NCBI GenBank assembly: GCA_027035765.1 | Contig: JALVUD010000044.1 | Coordinates: 113,062-177,061, forward strand | DNA: 64,000 bases | Source: Campylobacteraceae bacterium | Lineage (GTDB): Bacteria > Campylobacterota > Campylobacteria > Campylobacterales > Sulfurovaceae | Reading direction: 5' to 3' | Part shown: piece after piece, positions 1 through 8,832 of the stretch | Layout: the number at the start of each line of letters is the position of its first letter | Numbering within the stretch: the first letter of the stretch is position 1 | Notes under the pieces: model-generated | What the model was told of the DNA's origin: nothing | The model's input: only the letters and a program-made list of their open reading frames with translations | Database searches by the model: none | Program-made: the position numbers and the translations under genes

Positions 1-2509
1 GGGTCGATTTGATGAGCTTCTCTTTTTTGAGCCGGTCCACCTCTTCGGAGAAGGCTTCACGGGCGGCACCCAACAGCGCATCGTCGAAGGGCATCGCCAC
101 CTCGGGCAGGGGCTCGTAGAGCATCTCGAAGACATCGCCCCACTCTCCTTTGACCACGGCAGGCGCATAGTCGAGCACCTCGTCGGCGGTATAGGTGAGC
201 GTGGGAGCCACCAGGGCCAGCATGTTGCGGGCGATCATCGCCATGGCCGTCTGGGCACCCCGGCGGGTGGGAGCGTCGGGAGCGTCGCAGTAAAGGCGAT
301 CCTTGCAAATATCCATGTAGATGCCGCTGAGCTCATTGGTGAGGAAGTGGTTGAGCCGGGCGAAACCGCGGGCGAACTCATAGTCGTCGAAAGAGGCTTT
401 CACTGAAGCGAAGACCTCTCCCGCCTCGGCCAGGATCCAGCGGTCCAGCTCGCCCAGCTCCTCCAGAGGCCGCAGGGCCTCCAGATCGTTGACGTTGGCC
501 AGGAGGAAGCGGAAGGTGTTGCGGATCTTGCGGTACTGCTCCGCCGTCTGCTTGAGGATGCCGTCGCTGATCTTCAGATCGCTCTGATAGTCGCTCAGCG
601 CCACCCAGAGGCGCAGGATCTCCGAACCGAACTGCTGGGTGACCTTCTGGGGAGCGACCACGTTGCCGCGGGATTTGGACATCTTCTCCCCCTTCTCGTC
701 GACGGTGAAACCGTGGGTGAGGATGGAGCGGTAGGGGGGATGGAAGTTGATGGCGGAGCTGAGCAGCAGGGAGCTCTGGAACCATCCCCGGTGCTGGTCA
801 CTTCCCTCCAGATACATATCAGCGGGGAACTCTCCGGCGTCGTAGTTGCGGGATTTGAGAACCGCGTTCCATGTCGAGCCGCTGTCGAACCAGACGTCGA
901 GGATATCATTGACCTTCTCCAGCTCTTCGGGCTTGTAACCGCTGCCGGGGTAGAGAAGTTCGGCGATGGGACGGTCGTACCAGGCGTCACACCCCTCGTG
1001 CTCGAAGATGGCGGCGACGAAGTTGAGGACCTTCTCGTCCAGGATCACCTCTTTGGTCTTTTTGACCCGGAAAAAGGCGATGGGCACCCCCCAGGTGCGC
1101 TGCCGGGAGATACACCAGTCGGGACGCCCCTCCACCATGGAGCGCAGGCGGTTGCGGCCCCAGTCGGGGTAGAAGGTGGTCTCGTTGATCCCCTTCAGCG
1201 CCAGGCCCCGCAGCGTCTCTTCGGCCGCCTCGGGTTTTTCGTCCACGGCGATGAACCACTGCTTGGTCGCCCGGTAGATCACCGGTTTTTTGGTCCGCCA
1301 GCAGTGGGGATAGGAGTGGGTGAAGCGGCTGACTTTGAGGAGGGAATCCCCCAGGAGTTTCAGAATCTCTTCGTTGGCCTCGAAGACATGCATCCCCACG
1401 AAGCGCTCCGGCTCGGGCAGGAGCTGATGGCCGATGACGCTCTCGTCGTAGCGCCCTTTGTCGTCGACGGGCATCAGGACTTCCAGACCGTATCGGAGCG
1501 CGGCAAAGTAGTCCTCTTCTCCGTGGCCGGGGGCGGTATGCACCGCCCCGGTTCCGCCGTCGAGCTCGACGTGCTCTCCCAGGATGATATGGGAGCTGCG
1601 GCCGTTGAGGGGATTGATGGCCAGTTTGTTCTCCAGCTCCTTGGCGGCGAATTTACGTACCGCATGGCCCGAAACCACCCCCTCCTCGATCAGGGCGTCG
1701 TAGCGGCTCTCGGCCACGATATAGCCGTCGTCGGTGAGGACATAGGTCTCGTCGGGGTTAAGGGCGATACCGGTGTTGGCCGGCAGGGTCCAGGGGGTGG
1801 TGGTCCAGATGACGATCGCCGCTTTGCCGTGAAGATCCAGCTCCTCCTTGGCCTTGTCGGAGAGTTCGAAGGCGACATAGATGGAGTAGTCCTCTTTGTC
1901 CTGATACTCCACTTCGGCATCCGCCAGAGCACTCTCGGCGGCCCAGGACCAGTAGACCGGTTTGTTCCGCTCTACCAGCAATCCCTTTTTGGCCACCTCG
2001 CAGAGGGTCCGGTAGATATTGGCTTCGAATTTGAAGTCCATGGTCACATAGGGGTTCTCCCAGTCGCCGATGACCCCCAGGGACTGAAAGCCCTCTTTCT
2101 GGATGGCGATGTACTTACTCGCATGCTCCCGGCAGAGCGCCCGGAACTCGCTGACGGGCATGGCGTCTTTTTTCGCCTTGCCGATGCGCTCCTCGACCTT
2201 CTGCTCGATGGGCAGGCCGTGGCAGTCCCAGCCCGGCGTGTAGCGGACCGCTTTGCCCTGAAAGTAGTGGTGTTTGACGATGATGTCTTTGAGGATCTTG
2301 TTGAGAGCATGACCGATGTGGATCTCACCGTTGGCGTAGGGAGGGCCGTCATGGAGGGTGAACATCTCACAGCCCCGGCGCTGGGCCTTCATCCGCTCGT
2401 AGGCCCCCTGGCTGAACCATTTCCGGTAGCGCTCAGGCTCATTCTTGGGCAGATTCCCCCGCATCGGGAAATCGGTCTTGGGCAGTAGCAGCGTCTCTTT
2501 GTAATCCAT
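1..2509 (-). CDS. ileS: isoleucyl-tRNA synthetase, C-terminus cut by window edge
   Basis: Class I aminoacyl-tRNA synthetase that charges tRNA-Ile in the cytoplasm. About 836 codons are visible, running off the left edge without a stop; the family is usually 900-940 residues, so the C-terminal part is outside the window. The HIGH signature is in [10 protein letters not shown] near residue 60 and the KMSKS loop is in [10 protein letters not shown], encoded near base 680. The start at 2509 ([17 protein letters not shown]) follows an AAGGA ribosome site. Divergent from the cinA-like gene, with its own TATAAT at 2546-2551 on the minus strand. Family assignment is secure. Confidence 0.97.
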   Translation of the reverse strand, partial: MDYKETLLLPKTDFPMRGNLPKNEPERYRKWFSQGAYERMKAQRRGCEMFTLHDGPPYANGEIHIGHALNKILKDIIVKHHYFQGKAVRYTPGWDCHGLPIEQKVEERIGKAKKDAMPVSEFRALCREHASKYIAIQKEGFQSLGVIGDWENPYVTMDFKFEANIYRTLCEVAKKGLLVERNKPVYWSWAAESALADAEVEYQDKEDYSIYVAFELSDKAKEELDLHGKAAIVIWTTTPWTLPANTGIALNPDETYVLTDDGYIVAESRYDALIEEGVVSGHAVRKFAAKELENKLAINPLNGRSSHIILGEHVELDGGTGAVHTAPGHGEEDYFAALRYGLEVLMPVDDKGRYDESVIGHQLLPEPERFVGMHVFEANEEILKLLGDSLLKVSRFTHSYPHCWRTKKPVIYRATKQWFIAVDEKPEAAEETLRGLALKGINETTFYPDWGRNRLRSMVEGRPDWCISRQRTWGVPIAFFRVKKTKEVILDEKVLNFVAAIFEHEGCDAWYDRPIAELLYPGSGYKPEELEKVNDILDVWFDSGSTWNAVLKSRNYDAGEFPADMYLEGSDQHRGWFQSSLLLSSAINFHPPYRSILTHGFTVDEKGEKMSKSRGNVVAPQKVTQQFGSEILRLWVALSDYQSDLKISDGILKQTAEQYRKIRNTFRFLLANVNDLEALRPLEELGELDRWILAEAGEVFASVKASFDDYEFARGFARLNHFLTNELSGIYMDICKDRLYCDAPDAPTRRGAQTAMAMIARNMLALVAPTLTYTADEVLDYAPAVVKGEWGDVFEMLYEPLPEVAMPFDDALLGAAREAFSEEVDRLKKEKLIKST

Positions 2510-2545
2510 CTGAATCCGTCCTTCGCGATAGTGGAAATTGGGGGG

Positions 2546-2581
2546 ATTATATCTTAAAGAGGGTTATGGATTCGTTATAAT
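2546..2581. promoter_or_regulatory. divergent -10 elements of ileS and cinA-like gene
   Basis: A TATAAT hexamer reads leftward at 2546-2551 toward ileS, and another reads rightward at 2576-2581 toward the cinA-like gene. No convincing -35 accompanies either one. Assignment is by position and hexamer match only. Confidence 0.5.
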
Positions 2582-2616
2582 CATCTTATAGCCCTCATTA
2601 CTCGAAGGAGTTGGCG

Positions 2617-3726
2617 ATGACTCAATCACTGGAACTGATCTGCCTGGGTGTCGAAAGCTATGCACATCCCGTTCTCACTCCCTATCTGCTGCGGGAGATC
2701 GGGAAACTGGGCCGACGGATCGCTTCGATACAGCGGCTCCATACCCTCGATCCGGAGATTCCGATCCGGCTTCGGCAACTGCTGGAAGAGGGTTCCGGCC
2801 CCTGTCTGATAGCCGCGGACCGGGACCATTTCCCCCTGGTCGGACGAATTCTCGCTACCCTCAAAGGCGAAGCGATGATCCTTTCGGAGACGGGAACGCT
2901 CATTCCTGCTGATGCGAGAGAGGCTCGCCGGGACAGCTATCTTTTTCGCTTCGGAGAGCGGCTGATCAATGTTATCCGTGTCGAACCCGGTCGCAAGCTT
3001 CCCGAACTCCTCCTGGACCCGGAATCCCGGAAAACCTGGCAGATCTTTCCGGAAACGCCCGAGGAGCTCGAAGCGCTCCGGCGTCTGGAGCTGGAGATAG
3101 CCGATTCGCTGGATCTGACGGAGATCCTCCCCGGCTGGATACGAGTCACAAGCTACCGCAGTACCTCCCCCACATCACTCACGTCGGAGAGACTGCGTCA
3201 GGTGACACCACGGATCATTCCCGGCGACTCCCTCGTCGAATTCCTCATCGGTTACCTGGCGGCCGTCGGGAAACATATTACCTTCGCCGAAAGCTGCACC
3301 GGAGGGCTCCTGGCCGCCACCTTTACCTCCCAGCCGGGTGCCTCAGACATCTTGGAGGGATCCTACGTCACTTATGCCAACCGGATCAAGTCGGGCTGGC
3401 TCGGCGTGCGGGAGGAGACACTGCGAGAATATGGAGCGGTCAGCCGGGAGTGCGTCCTGGAGATGGCCGCCGGGGCCCAACGCAATCTCCCCGCCGATAT
3501 CGCCATCGCTGTCAGCGGCATCGCCGGTCCCACCGGGGCAGTGCCGGGCAAGCCTGTCGGCACCGTCTATCTCTGCCTGCGCAACGGCGATTCGGTACGA
3601 ACGGAGCGTCTGCAGCTCCACGGAGACCGCAATGCCGTCCAGAAACAGACCGTCCTCTACGCCCTCAAATTCCTGGTCGAAAGTGAAAAAGAGAAAATTT
3701 TCAAATTTTTCTCGGAAAACTCTTGA
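2617..3726 (+). CDS. CinA-family nicotinamide-nucleotide amidohydrolase
   Basis: The C-terminal part (about residues 200-365) is a CinA/PncC domain with the FAESCTGG signature near residue 213 and AVSGIAGPTGA further on. The family deamidates nicotinamide mononucleotide in pyridine nucleotide salvage. The first ~190 residues occupy the place of the usual MoCF/CinA N-terminal domain but lack its GDELL-type motif, so that half is diverged or replaced. The ATG at 2617 sits 6 nt after AAGGAG (2605-2610); the TTG at 2611 directly abuts the Shine-Dalgarno and is less likely. The stop codon overlaps the -35 of the tRNA promoter. Length is 369 aa. Confidence 0.88.
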   Translation: MTQSLELICLGVESYAHPVLTPYLLREIGKLGRRIASIQRLHTLDPEIPIRLRQLLEEGSGPCLIAADRDHFPLVGRILATLKGEAMILSETGTLIPADAREARRDSYLFRFGERLINVIRVEPGRKLPELLLDPESRKTWQIFPETPEELEALRRLELEIADSLDLTEILPGWIRVTSYRSTSPTSLTSERLRQVTPRIIPGDSLVEFLIGYLAAVGKHITFAESCTGGLLAATFTSQPGASDILEGSYVTYANRIKSGWLGVREETLREYGAVSRECVLEMAAGAQRNLPADIAIAVSGIAGPTGAVPGKPVGTVYLCLRNGDSVRTERLQLHGDRNAVQKQTVLYALKFLVESEKEKIFKFFSENS

Positions 3727-3751
3727 CAGGGCTTTTTTTCTGGGCTATAAT
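3723..3751 (+). promoter_or_regulatory. consensus sigma-70 promoter for the tRNA cluster
   Basis: TTGACA (3723-3728) and TATAAT (3746-3751) are separated by exactly 17 bp, a perfect match to the vegetative consensus. The -35 overlaps the stop codon of the cinA-like gene. Transcription would start near 3758, about 30 nt before the first tRNA. Confidence 0.9.
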
Positions 3752-3787
3752 TCTGCCCACTTAAAGCCACAGAGGCTTTTTGTTGCC

Positions 3788-3863
3788 GACCCGTTAGCTC
3801 AGTTGGTAGAGCAACTCCCTTTTAAGGAGTGGGCCCTTGGTTCGAATCCAAGACGGGTCACCA
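3788..3863 (+). tRNA. tRNA-Lys(UUU)
   Basis: 76-nt cloverleaf. Acceptor GACCCGT pairs with ACGGGTC, the anticodon stem ACTCC/GGAGT holds the loop CTTTTAA (anticodon TTT), the T-loop is TTCGAAT, and CCA is encoded. First of four clustered tRNAs. Confidence 0.97.
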
Positions 3864-3902
3864 CCAGATAGGTAATTTTTTTGATGACTGTTTGGACTAG
3901 AT

Positions 3903-3978
3903 GACCCTTTCATCTAGTGGCCAAGGATGCTGTGTTTTCCGCACAGACACAGAGGTTCAAATCCTCTAAGGGTCGCCA
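3903..3978 (+). tRNA. tRNA-Glu(UUC)
   Basis: 76-nt cloverleaf. Acceptor GACCCTT pairs with AAGGGTC, anticodon stem CTGTG/CACAG, loop TTTTCCG (anticodon TTC), encoded CCA at 3976-3978. Confidence 0.96.
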
Positions 3979-3998
3979 AATTCGATAAGTTGCCTGTC

Positions 3999-4074
3999 GG
4001 TCGCTTAGCTCAGTTGGTAGAGCGCCACCCTTACAAGGTGGATGCCAGTGGTTCGAGCCCACTAGCGACCACCA
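3999..4074 (+). tRNA. tRNA-Val(UAC)
   Basis: 76-nt cloverleaf. Acceptor GGTCGCT pairs with AGCGACC, anticodon stem CCACC/GGTGG, loop CTTACAA (anticodon TAC), encoded CCA at 4072-4074. Confidence 0.97.
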
Positions 4075-4084
4075 CGGAAATCAT

Positions 4085-4161
4085 GCGGCGGTAGTTCAGT
4101 CGGTTAGAATACCTGCCTGTCACGCAGGGGGTCGCGAGTTCGAGTCTCGTCCGCCGCGCCA
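4085..4161 (+). tRNA. tRNA-Asp(GUC)
   Basis: 77-nt cloverleaf. Acceptor GCGGCGG pairs with CCGCCGC, anticodon stem CCTGC/GCAGG, loop CTGTCAC (anticodon GTC), encoded CCA at 4159-4161. Last of the cluster. Confidence 0.97.
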
Positions 4162-4238
4162 CGATTCATTTTTCTCCTTTTGATTGATTTATTTTATAGT
4201 GATTCCTCCTCCTTTATGTCGAACTATAAAATAGTTTA

Positions 4239-4258
4239 GGGGCCTCTACCTAGGCCCC
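4239..4258 (+). terminator. possible terminator hairpin after tRNA cluster
   Basis: GGGGCCT and AGGCCCC form a perfect 7-bp stem with a 6-nt loop about 80 nt after tRNA-Asp. The downstream tract (GCTTTCCCTCC) is only modestly T-rich, so termination efficiency is uncertain. A small palindrome (ACTAT/ATAGT) lies just upstream at 4223-4235. Confidence 0.45.
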
Positions 4259-4328
4259 GCTTTCCCTCCAATTCGCTATAATCCCTTTCATCATTCATAA
4301 TTAAACCCTCTGAAAAACATGCAAGAGA

Positions 4329-4413
4329 GGTTTTACTCGATGGCGACAAAGGAGCGCTCAACCCGTGAAACGGGCGCTTGCGTTCGCGACTGCCAGAGCT
4401 ATCGAGTAAAACC
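4329..4413. repeat. 85-bp element with 13-bp perfect terminal inverted repeats and inner hairpin
   Basis: GGTTTTACTCGAT (4329-4341) is exactly repeated in inverse at 4401-4413 (ATCGAGTAAAACC). The fold continues inward with GGC/GCC and an inner hairpin CCCGT-GAA-ACGGG (4362-4374) flanked by AGCG/CGCT. It lies between the tRNA cluster and znuA, ending 46 nt before the znuA start. It could be a structured leader RNA or a MITE-like remnant; it matches no riboswitch I recognise. Confidence 0.6.
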
Positions 4414-4458
4414 GACATTTTCTCAGAGAAGTCAATATATCTATTGCAAGGATACGCT

Positions 4459-5343
4459 ATGAAACTGCGTTTCGTTTTTTTCTCACTCCTATTGATACTC
4501 TTGCAAGCCCAGGCGAAACTCAATATCATTGTCAGCATTCCCCCCGAAAAATATTTTGTAGAACAGATCGCAAAAGATCATGCCCAAGTCACCGTCATGG
4601 TCCCACCAGGCAGTTCCCCCCATACCTATGAGCCCAAAGCCTCCCAGATGCGTGCCGTCGGCGATGCTGATCTCTATTTTGCGATCGGAGTAGAGTTCGA
4701 GCGGGCCTGGCTGCCGCGCTTTCGTTCCCAAAATCCGAACCTGACTATCGTAGATCTCTCCCGGGCCGTCCAAAAAATCCCCATGACGGGAGGGCACGAG
4801 AAACACGGAGAGCAACATACATCCGGGGATGAACATGGTCATGAAGAGCATGGACTCGATCCCCATATCTGGCTCTCGGTACGCAATGTGCGGAAGATGG
4901 CTCCCTTGATCGAAAAGACCCTGGAGTCCAAAGATCCCGCCCACGCGGCGGAGTACCGGAAAAATCTGGCCGATTTCGACAAGAGCCTCCAGACGCTAGA
5001 TCAGCAGATTCAAAAGATACTCTCTCCCCTTCCCAAAGGAAGTGCTTTTATGGTAATGCACCCCTCCTGGGGCTATTTCGCCCGGGACTACGGCCTGCGG
5101 CAGATGCCGGTGGAGATCGAGGGCAAAGCCCCTAAACCGCGACAGCTTATGCAGCTCATTGACGCAGCTAAAAAGGCGAAAATCCGGGCGATCTTCGTCC
5201 AGCCGGAGTTTTCCGACAAAAGTGCCCGGCTGCTGGCGGAAGAGCTGAGAGTTCCCGTGCTGAAAATCTCTCCCCTGGCGGAGAACTGGAGCGACACCCT
5301 GCTCCGTCTCAGCCGTGCACTGGCAGGAGAGCAACGTCCGTGA
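4459..5343 (+). CDS. znuA: zinc/manganese ABC transporter substrate-binding protein (ZnuA-like)
   Basis: Cluster A-1 solute-binding protein that captures a divalent metal, most likely Zn(II), in the periplasm. A Sec signal peptide covers residues 1-19. Candidate metal ligands are His in SPHTYEP (about 55) and DPHIW (about 136), and a His-rich loop (GGHEKHGEQH...HGHEEHG, about 111-132) precedes the second, as in ZnuA proteins. The ATG at 4459 gives a clean signal peptide; an upstream in-frame extension would have to begin inside the inverted-repeat element. The stop overlaps the GTG of the ATPase by 4 nt. Length 294 aa. The metal could also be Mn, but the His loop favours Zn. Confidence 0.9.
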   Translation: MKLRFVFFSLLLILLQAQAKLNIIVSIPPEKYFVEQIAKDHAQVTVMVPPGSSPHTYEPKASQMRAVGDADLYFAIGVEFERAWLPRFRSQNPNLTIVDLSRAVQKIPMTGGHEKHGEQHTSGDEHGHEEHGLDPHIWLSVRNVRKMAPLIEKTLESKDPAHAAEYRKNLADFDKSLQTLDQQIQKILSPLPKGSAFMVMHPSWGYFARDYGLRQMPVEIEGKAPKPRQLMQLIDAAKKAKIRAIFVQPEFSDKSARLLAEELRVPVLKISPLAENWSDTLLRLSRALAGEQRP

Positions 5344-6143
5344 ATGTTCTGCGTGTCGAAAACCTCCGCTTTGCCTACGATCGGGAGCCGGTCCTGCAGG
5401 GCGTCAATCTCGAGGTCGATGAGCACGAATTTGTCGCAGTCATCGGCCCCAACGGCGGCGGTAAATCGACGCTGCTGAAGCTCATTATGGGTGAGCTTCT
5501 CCCCGACGAAGGCACGATCACCGTCCTGGGGAAATCCCCCCGACAGGCGCGCGAAGAGATCGGTTACGTTCCGCAAAATACCAATGTCAATCTCGATTTT
5601 CCCATCCGCGTCCTGGACGTGGTGATGATGGGCAACCCCAAACAGCACCTGGAAGCCGCCAACTGGTGGGAACGTCTCTTTCCCGTGCGTTACAACAGCC
5701 TCGAGAAACGCTGCGCCTACACCACCCTGCAAAAAGTAGGGATGGAGGCTTATCTGGATCGACGCATCGGTGAGCTCTCGGGAGGACAGCGGCAGCGGGT
5801 GATGATCGCCCGGGCCCTCTGTGCCCACCCCAGGCTCCTGATCCTGGACGAACCCACCTCCAGCATCGACGTTGAGGGCCAGAAACAGATCTACGCCCTG
5901 CTCAAGGAGCTGAGCCGGGATCTGACGGTCCTGGTGGTCAGCCACGATCTCTCGGTCATCACCGAATATGCCGACAAAGCGGTCTATGTCAACCGCAGCA
6001 GCTACACCCACGACCTGCGCCGCTCCCCCATTCACCTACAGCAACCCGAAGGAGAACATTTCTGCGAAATCGAACTGATGCAGATGCTGGCAGAGAAGAC
6101 CTGCGACTGTGAACATCACGCCGGCAAGAAGGAGGAGTCATAA
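5340..6143 (+). CDS. znuC: metal ABC transporter ATP-binding protein (ZnuC-like)
   Basis: ATPase that powers import of the metal delivered by the upstream binding protein. Walker A GPNGGGKST (36-44), signature LSGGQRQR (146-153) and Walker B LLILDEP (166-172) are intact. It starts with GTG in a GTGA overlap with the preceding stop, indicating translational coupling. The C-terminus is unusual in carrying CDCEHH, a possible extra metal-binding tail. Length 267 aa. Its last base is the first base of the permease ATG (TAATG). Confidence 0.92.
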   Translation: MNVLRVENLRFAYDREPVLQGVNLEVDEHEFVAVIGPNGGGKSTLLKLIMGELLPDEGTITVLGKSPRQAREEIGYVPQNTNVNLDFPIRVLDVVMMGNPKQHLEAANWWERLFPVRYNSLEKRCAYTTLQKVGMEAYLDRRIGELSGGQRQRVMIARALCAHPRLLILDEPTSSIDVEGQKQIYALLKELSRDLTVLVVSHDLSVITEYADKAVYVNRSSYTHDLRRSPIHLQQPEGEHFCEIELMQMLAEKTCDCEHHAGKKEES

Positions 6144-6958
6144 TGGAGATCCTGCACTACACCTTTATGCAGAACGCCCTCATCGCCGGAATCCTGGTAA
6201 GTCTGGCCGCCGGGATCATCGGTTCGCTGATCGTGGTCAACCGTCTGGTCTTTCTCACCGGCGGGGTGGCCCACAGCTCCTACGGCGGCATCGGAATGGC
6301 GATCTACTTCGGACTTCCCATCTTTCTGGGAGCTTCCCTCTTTACCGTAGCGACCGCCCTGCTGCTAGCCTGGCTCACCTTCAAAAAACGCCACCTGAGT
6401 GATACCTACATCGGTCTGATCTGGGCCGTAGGCATGGCGATCGGGGTGATCTTCGTCGATCTGACACCGGGGTACAATACCGATCTGATGAGCTATCTCT
6501 TCGGCTCGATCCTGGCGGTACAGCACAGTGATCTCTGGTTTATGGGGGCGTTGCTGGCGATGGTGCTTTTTGCGGTTCACCACTGGTACCGGGAGTTTCT
6601 GGCCATCAGCTACGACAGCGACTACGCCGCTTTGCGGGGAATCCCCACCGGGCGCTTTTATACCCTGCTGCTGATCCTCTCGGCCCTGACCGTGGTCATC
6701 GCCATCAAGGTCGTGGGGCTTATCCTCGTGCTCGCCCTGATGACCATCCCGACCCATATCGCCTCCCACCGCAGCAGCACTCTCTACGGGATGATGATGC
6801 TCTCGGCCCTCCTGGCGGCACTCTTCACTCTCATCGGTCTCTGGCTCAGCTACCGCTACGACCTTACCTCCGGTGCCTGCATCATCTTGGCCGCCGCTAC
6901 GGGGCTGATTATGGAGAGCCTCTGGCGATGGCTCCGCAGCCGACAGATCCGCAACTGA
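6143..6958 (+). CDS. znuB: metal ABC transporter permease (ZnuB-like)
   Basis: ABC-3 family inner-membrane permease of 271 aa with about eight hydrophobic segments. The SLIVVNRLVFLTGGVAHSSY region and the conserved stretch around KVVGLILVLALMTIP are typical of ZnuB/MntB. It completes a substrate-binding/ATPase/permease set whose genes overlap by 1-4 nt. Confidence 0.92.
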   Translation: MEILHYTFMQNALIAGILVSLAAGIIGSLIVVNRLVFLTGGVAHSSYGGIGMAIYFGLPIFLGASLFTVATALLLAWLTFKKRHLSDTYIGLIWAVGMAIGVIFVDLTPGYNTDLMSYLFGSILAVQHSDLWFMGALLAMVLFAVHHWYREFLAISYDSDYAALRGIPTGRFYTLLLILSALTVVIAIKVVGLILVLALMTIPTHIASHRSSTLYGMMMLSALLAALFTLIGLWLSYRYDLTSGACIILAAATGLIMESLWRWLRSRQIRN

Positions 6959-7113
6959 GACAGATCAAGACCGGGAAGACCGGAATGTGCTACACTTTCC
7001 ACCGAAACATCATCCGTAAAACCGATCGAGCCCTGTCAAAGCCTGAAAGTCGGTGCTGCATCATTCTGAACGTGATGAGGATCCAGAGATTGAGTAGTGT
7101 ATGAAACCCTAGA

Positions 7114-7132
7114 CCCCGGATCAGGTCCGGGG
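7114..7132. repeat. dispersed palindrome, CCCCGGA/TCCGGGG
   Basis: A 7-bp perfect stem with a 5-nt loop, followed by GTGACG. It belongs to the widespread extragenic 'gtcayyc...ggatcc' type of palindrome seen in many proteobacteria. Related copies lie at 7146, 21344, 22492 and 22541. Confidence 0.6.
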
Positions 7133-7145
7133 TGACGAAACCCCA

Positions 7146-7174
7146 GTCATCCTGAGCTTGACTCAGGATCCACG
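7146..7174. repeat. dispersed palindrome, ATCCTGA/TCAGGAT
   Basis: Inverted repeat ATCCTGAG/CTCAGGAT with a short loop, beginning GTCATCC and ending ATCCACGG. It is nearly identical in layout to the copies at 21344-21373 and, inverted, 22541-22569. Confidence 0.65.
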
Positions 7175-7267
7175 GTATCAAAGGTCTTCAAACCCCTGGA
7201 TTCCAAATCAGGTCCGGTACGATATAAAGCATTAATTGAAAACAAGTCCAAATTTGAAGGAGTCTTT

Positions 7268-7627
7268 ATGTCCCAAACATCCGATCCCGTTCCCGGCGGC
7301 AGTCTGCTGACCATCAGCGCCGAGATCGTCTCACTCGAACCCGAGGGGTTTATCATCAAAGTCCACAACGACGAAACAAACGAGACCTTTGAAGCTCAAA
7401 GCGTCCGGGAGTACGCCGAATATCTGGTCCAGAGCGTCAACCGCTCCGCCCGGGACAATTTCGTCGCCCAGTGGCTCCCCTCCCCCAACGCCCGCCGCTA
7501 CGATATCGACCTCATCGGCATGCAACTGGGGATGATGCAGGAGTGGATGGAGAAGGAACTGGCGGAGGTGGAGGATGACGGCGGCCTCGCCGAAGCGATG
7601 CAGGCCCAGAAGGAAGAGAAGGCCTAA
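7268..7627 (+). CDS. conserved hypothetical protein
   Basis: 119-aa acidic soluble protein with no family I recognise. The start is well supported by GAAGGAG 6 nt upstream. It has no signal peptide or membrane segment, and the C-terminal ~40 residues (ending AMQAQKEEKA) look like a charged helix. It meets the M20 amidohydrolase gene tail to tail, the two stops overlapping by 4 nt. Confidence 0.75.
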   Translation: MSQTSDPVPGGSLLTISAEIVSLEPEGFIIKVHNDETNETFEAQSVREYAEYLVQSVNRSARDNFVAQWLPSPNARRYDIDLIGMQLGMMQEWMEKELAEVEDDGGLAEAMQAQKEEKA

Positions 7628-8802
7628 GCCCCAAGCTCCTCCCGAACCAGGCCCGTCCAGTAACAGACGCCGATTTCGATCAGGTCATCGTTGAAATCGT
7701 AACGGGAAGAGTGCAGCGGCACCGTATCCGCCTCGGGATCGACCTTGCTGCCGAGCCAGACATAAGCCCCCGGAACCCGTTGGAGATAAAAACTGAAATC
7801 CTCCGAACCCATACTGGAAGGGAAAGTGCTTTTGATCTTTGCTTCACCTACACAGGCGACGGCAGCACGGTAGGACGCTTCGATATGGGTATTGACCGTC
7901 GGAGGATAGCGGTATTGATACTCCACCGCCGCTTCCGCTCCGAATCCCTGCGCCATAGCGGCAGAGAGCTCACGGATCCTGCGCTCCACTGTCTCCTGAA
8001 CCTCCCGGCTGAAAGCGCGGACCGATCCTCCGATTTTGCAGGTTTCGGGAATGACGTTGAAGGCTACCCCGCCCTCGATGGTCGCTACGGTGATGACATG
8101 GGCGTGGGCCGGATCGATGGAGGTCGCGGAGATCTCCTTGATTCCCTGAACCAGATGGGAAGCCACCAGGATCGGATTGACGGCGTGGTGAGGCTGGGAA
8201 CTGTGACCGGAACGTCCCTGCACAATCACTTCCCAGGTATCGACCGACGTCATCACCGGCCCCTCTTTAATGAGAAAGGTTCCGAAAGGTTCGCTTGGGC
8301 GGGTATGGAGCCCGTAGATCCGCTCCATGGGAAAGCGATCGAAGAGCCCGTCGTCGATCATCGCTTTGGCTCCCGCTCCCCCCTCTTCCGCCGGCTGAAA
8401 AACCAGCACTACTCTACCGTCGAAGGCCACCGAATCTTTCAAAACTTTCGCCGCCGCCAGCAACATGGTCACATGACCGTCGTGGCCGCAGGCGTGCATC
8501 ACCCCTTCGTTGCGTGAAGCGTAGGGAAGCCCCGTCTCTTCGGGGATGGGCAGAGCATCCATATCCGCCCGGAGGCCGATACTCCGTCCGGCACTTCCTT
8601 TGTCGATCCAGGCGACGATCCCGGTCCCGCCGATTCCTTTTTCATAGGGAATCCCGTACCGCTCCAGCTCCCGACAGATCCGCGCCGCTGTCCGGTGCTC
8701 CTGATACCCCAGCTCCGGCATGCTGTGGAGTTCGTGCCGCAAGGCTTTGTAGTAGTCCAGATCCAGATCGATCTTTTGGGTCATCTTCACCTCATTTTTC
8801 AT
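7624..8802 (-). CDS. M20 family amidohydrolase (hippurate hydrolase / N-acyl-amino-acid hydrolase type)
   Basis: Zinc metallohydrolase of the M20D group that removes acyl groups from N-acyl amino acids. GLRADMDALP (about 76-85), the metal-binding HACGHDGH (103-110) and PAEEGGAGA (137-145) are present. Length 392 aa is standard. Two starts are plausible: ATG 8802 after GGAGAGAATC, or ATG 8784 (MTQKIDL) after GAGGTG. The substrate cannot be fixed from sequence. Confidence 0.9.
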   Translation of the reverse strand: MKNEVKMTQKIDLDLDYYKALRHELHSMPELGYQEHRTAARICRELERYGIPYEKGIGGTGIVAWIDKGSAGRSIGLRADMDALPIPEETGLPYASRNEGVMHACGHDGHVTMLLAAAKVLKDSVAFDGRVVLVFQPAEEGGAGAKAMIDDGLFDRFPMERIYGLHTRPSEPFGTFLIKEGPVMTSVDTWEVIVQGRSGHSSQPHHAVNPILVASHLVQGIKEISATSIDPAHAHVITVATIEGGVAFNVIPETCKIGGSVRAFSREVQETVERRIRELSAAMAQGFGAEAAVEYQYRYPPTVNTHIEASYRAAVACVGEAKIKSTFPSSMGSEDFSFYLQRVPGAYVWLGSKVDPEADTVPLHSSRYDFNDDLIEIGVCYWTGLVREELGA

Positions 8803-8832
8803 TGATTCTCTCCGCCCAAGTTATGGTGATCA

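Larger units (their letters stand above)
6959..7267. other. 309-bp gap with dispersed palindromic repeats
   Basis: No gene-like frame is seen. The gap holds two members of a dispersed palindrome family (7114-7132 and 7146-7174), a degenerate third at about 7193-7215, and the ribosome site GAAGGAG (7255-7261) of the next gene. Confidence 0.6.

Noticed and set aside
713..2488. 591-codon plus-strand open frame opposite ileS
   Set aside because: The minus strand has HIGH and KMSKS motifs of isoleucyl-tRNA synthetase; the plus frame has none.
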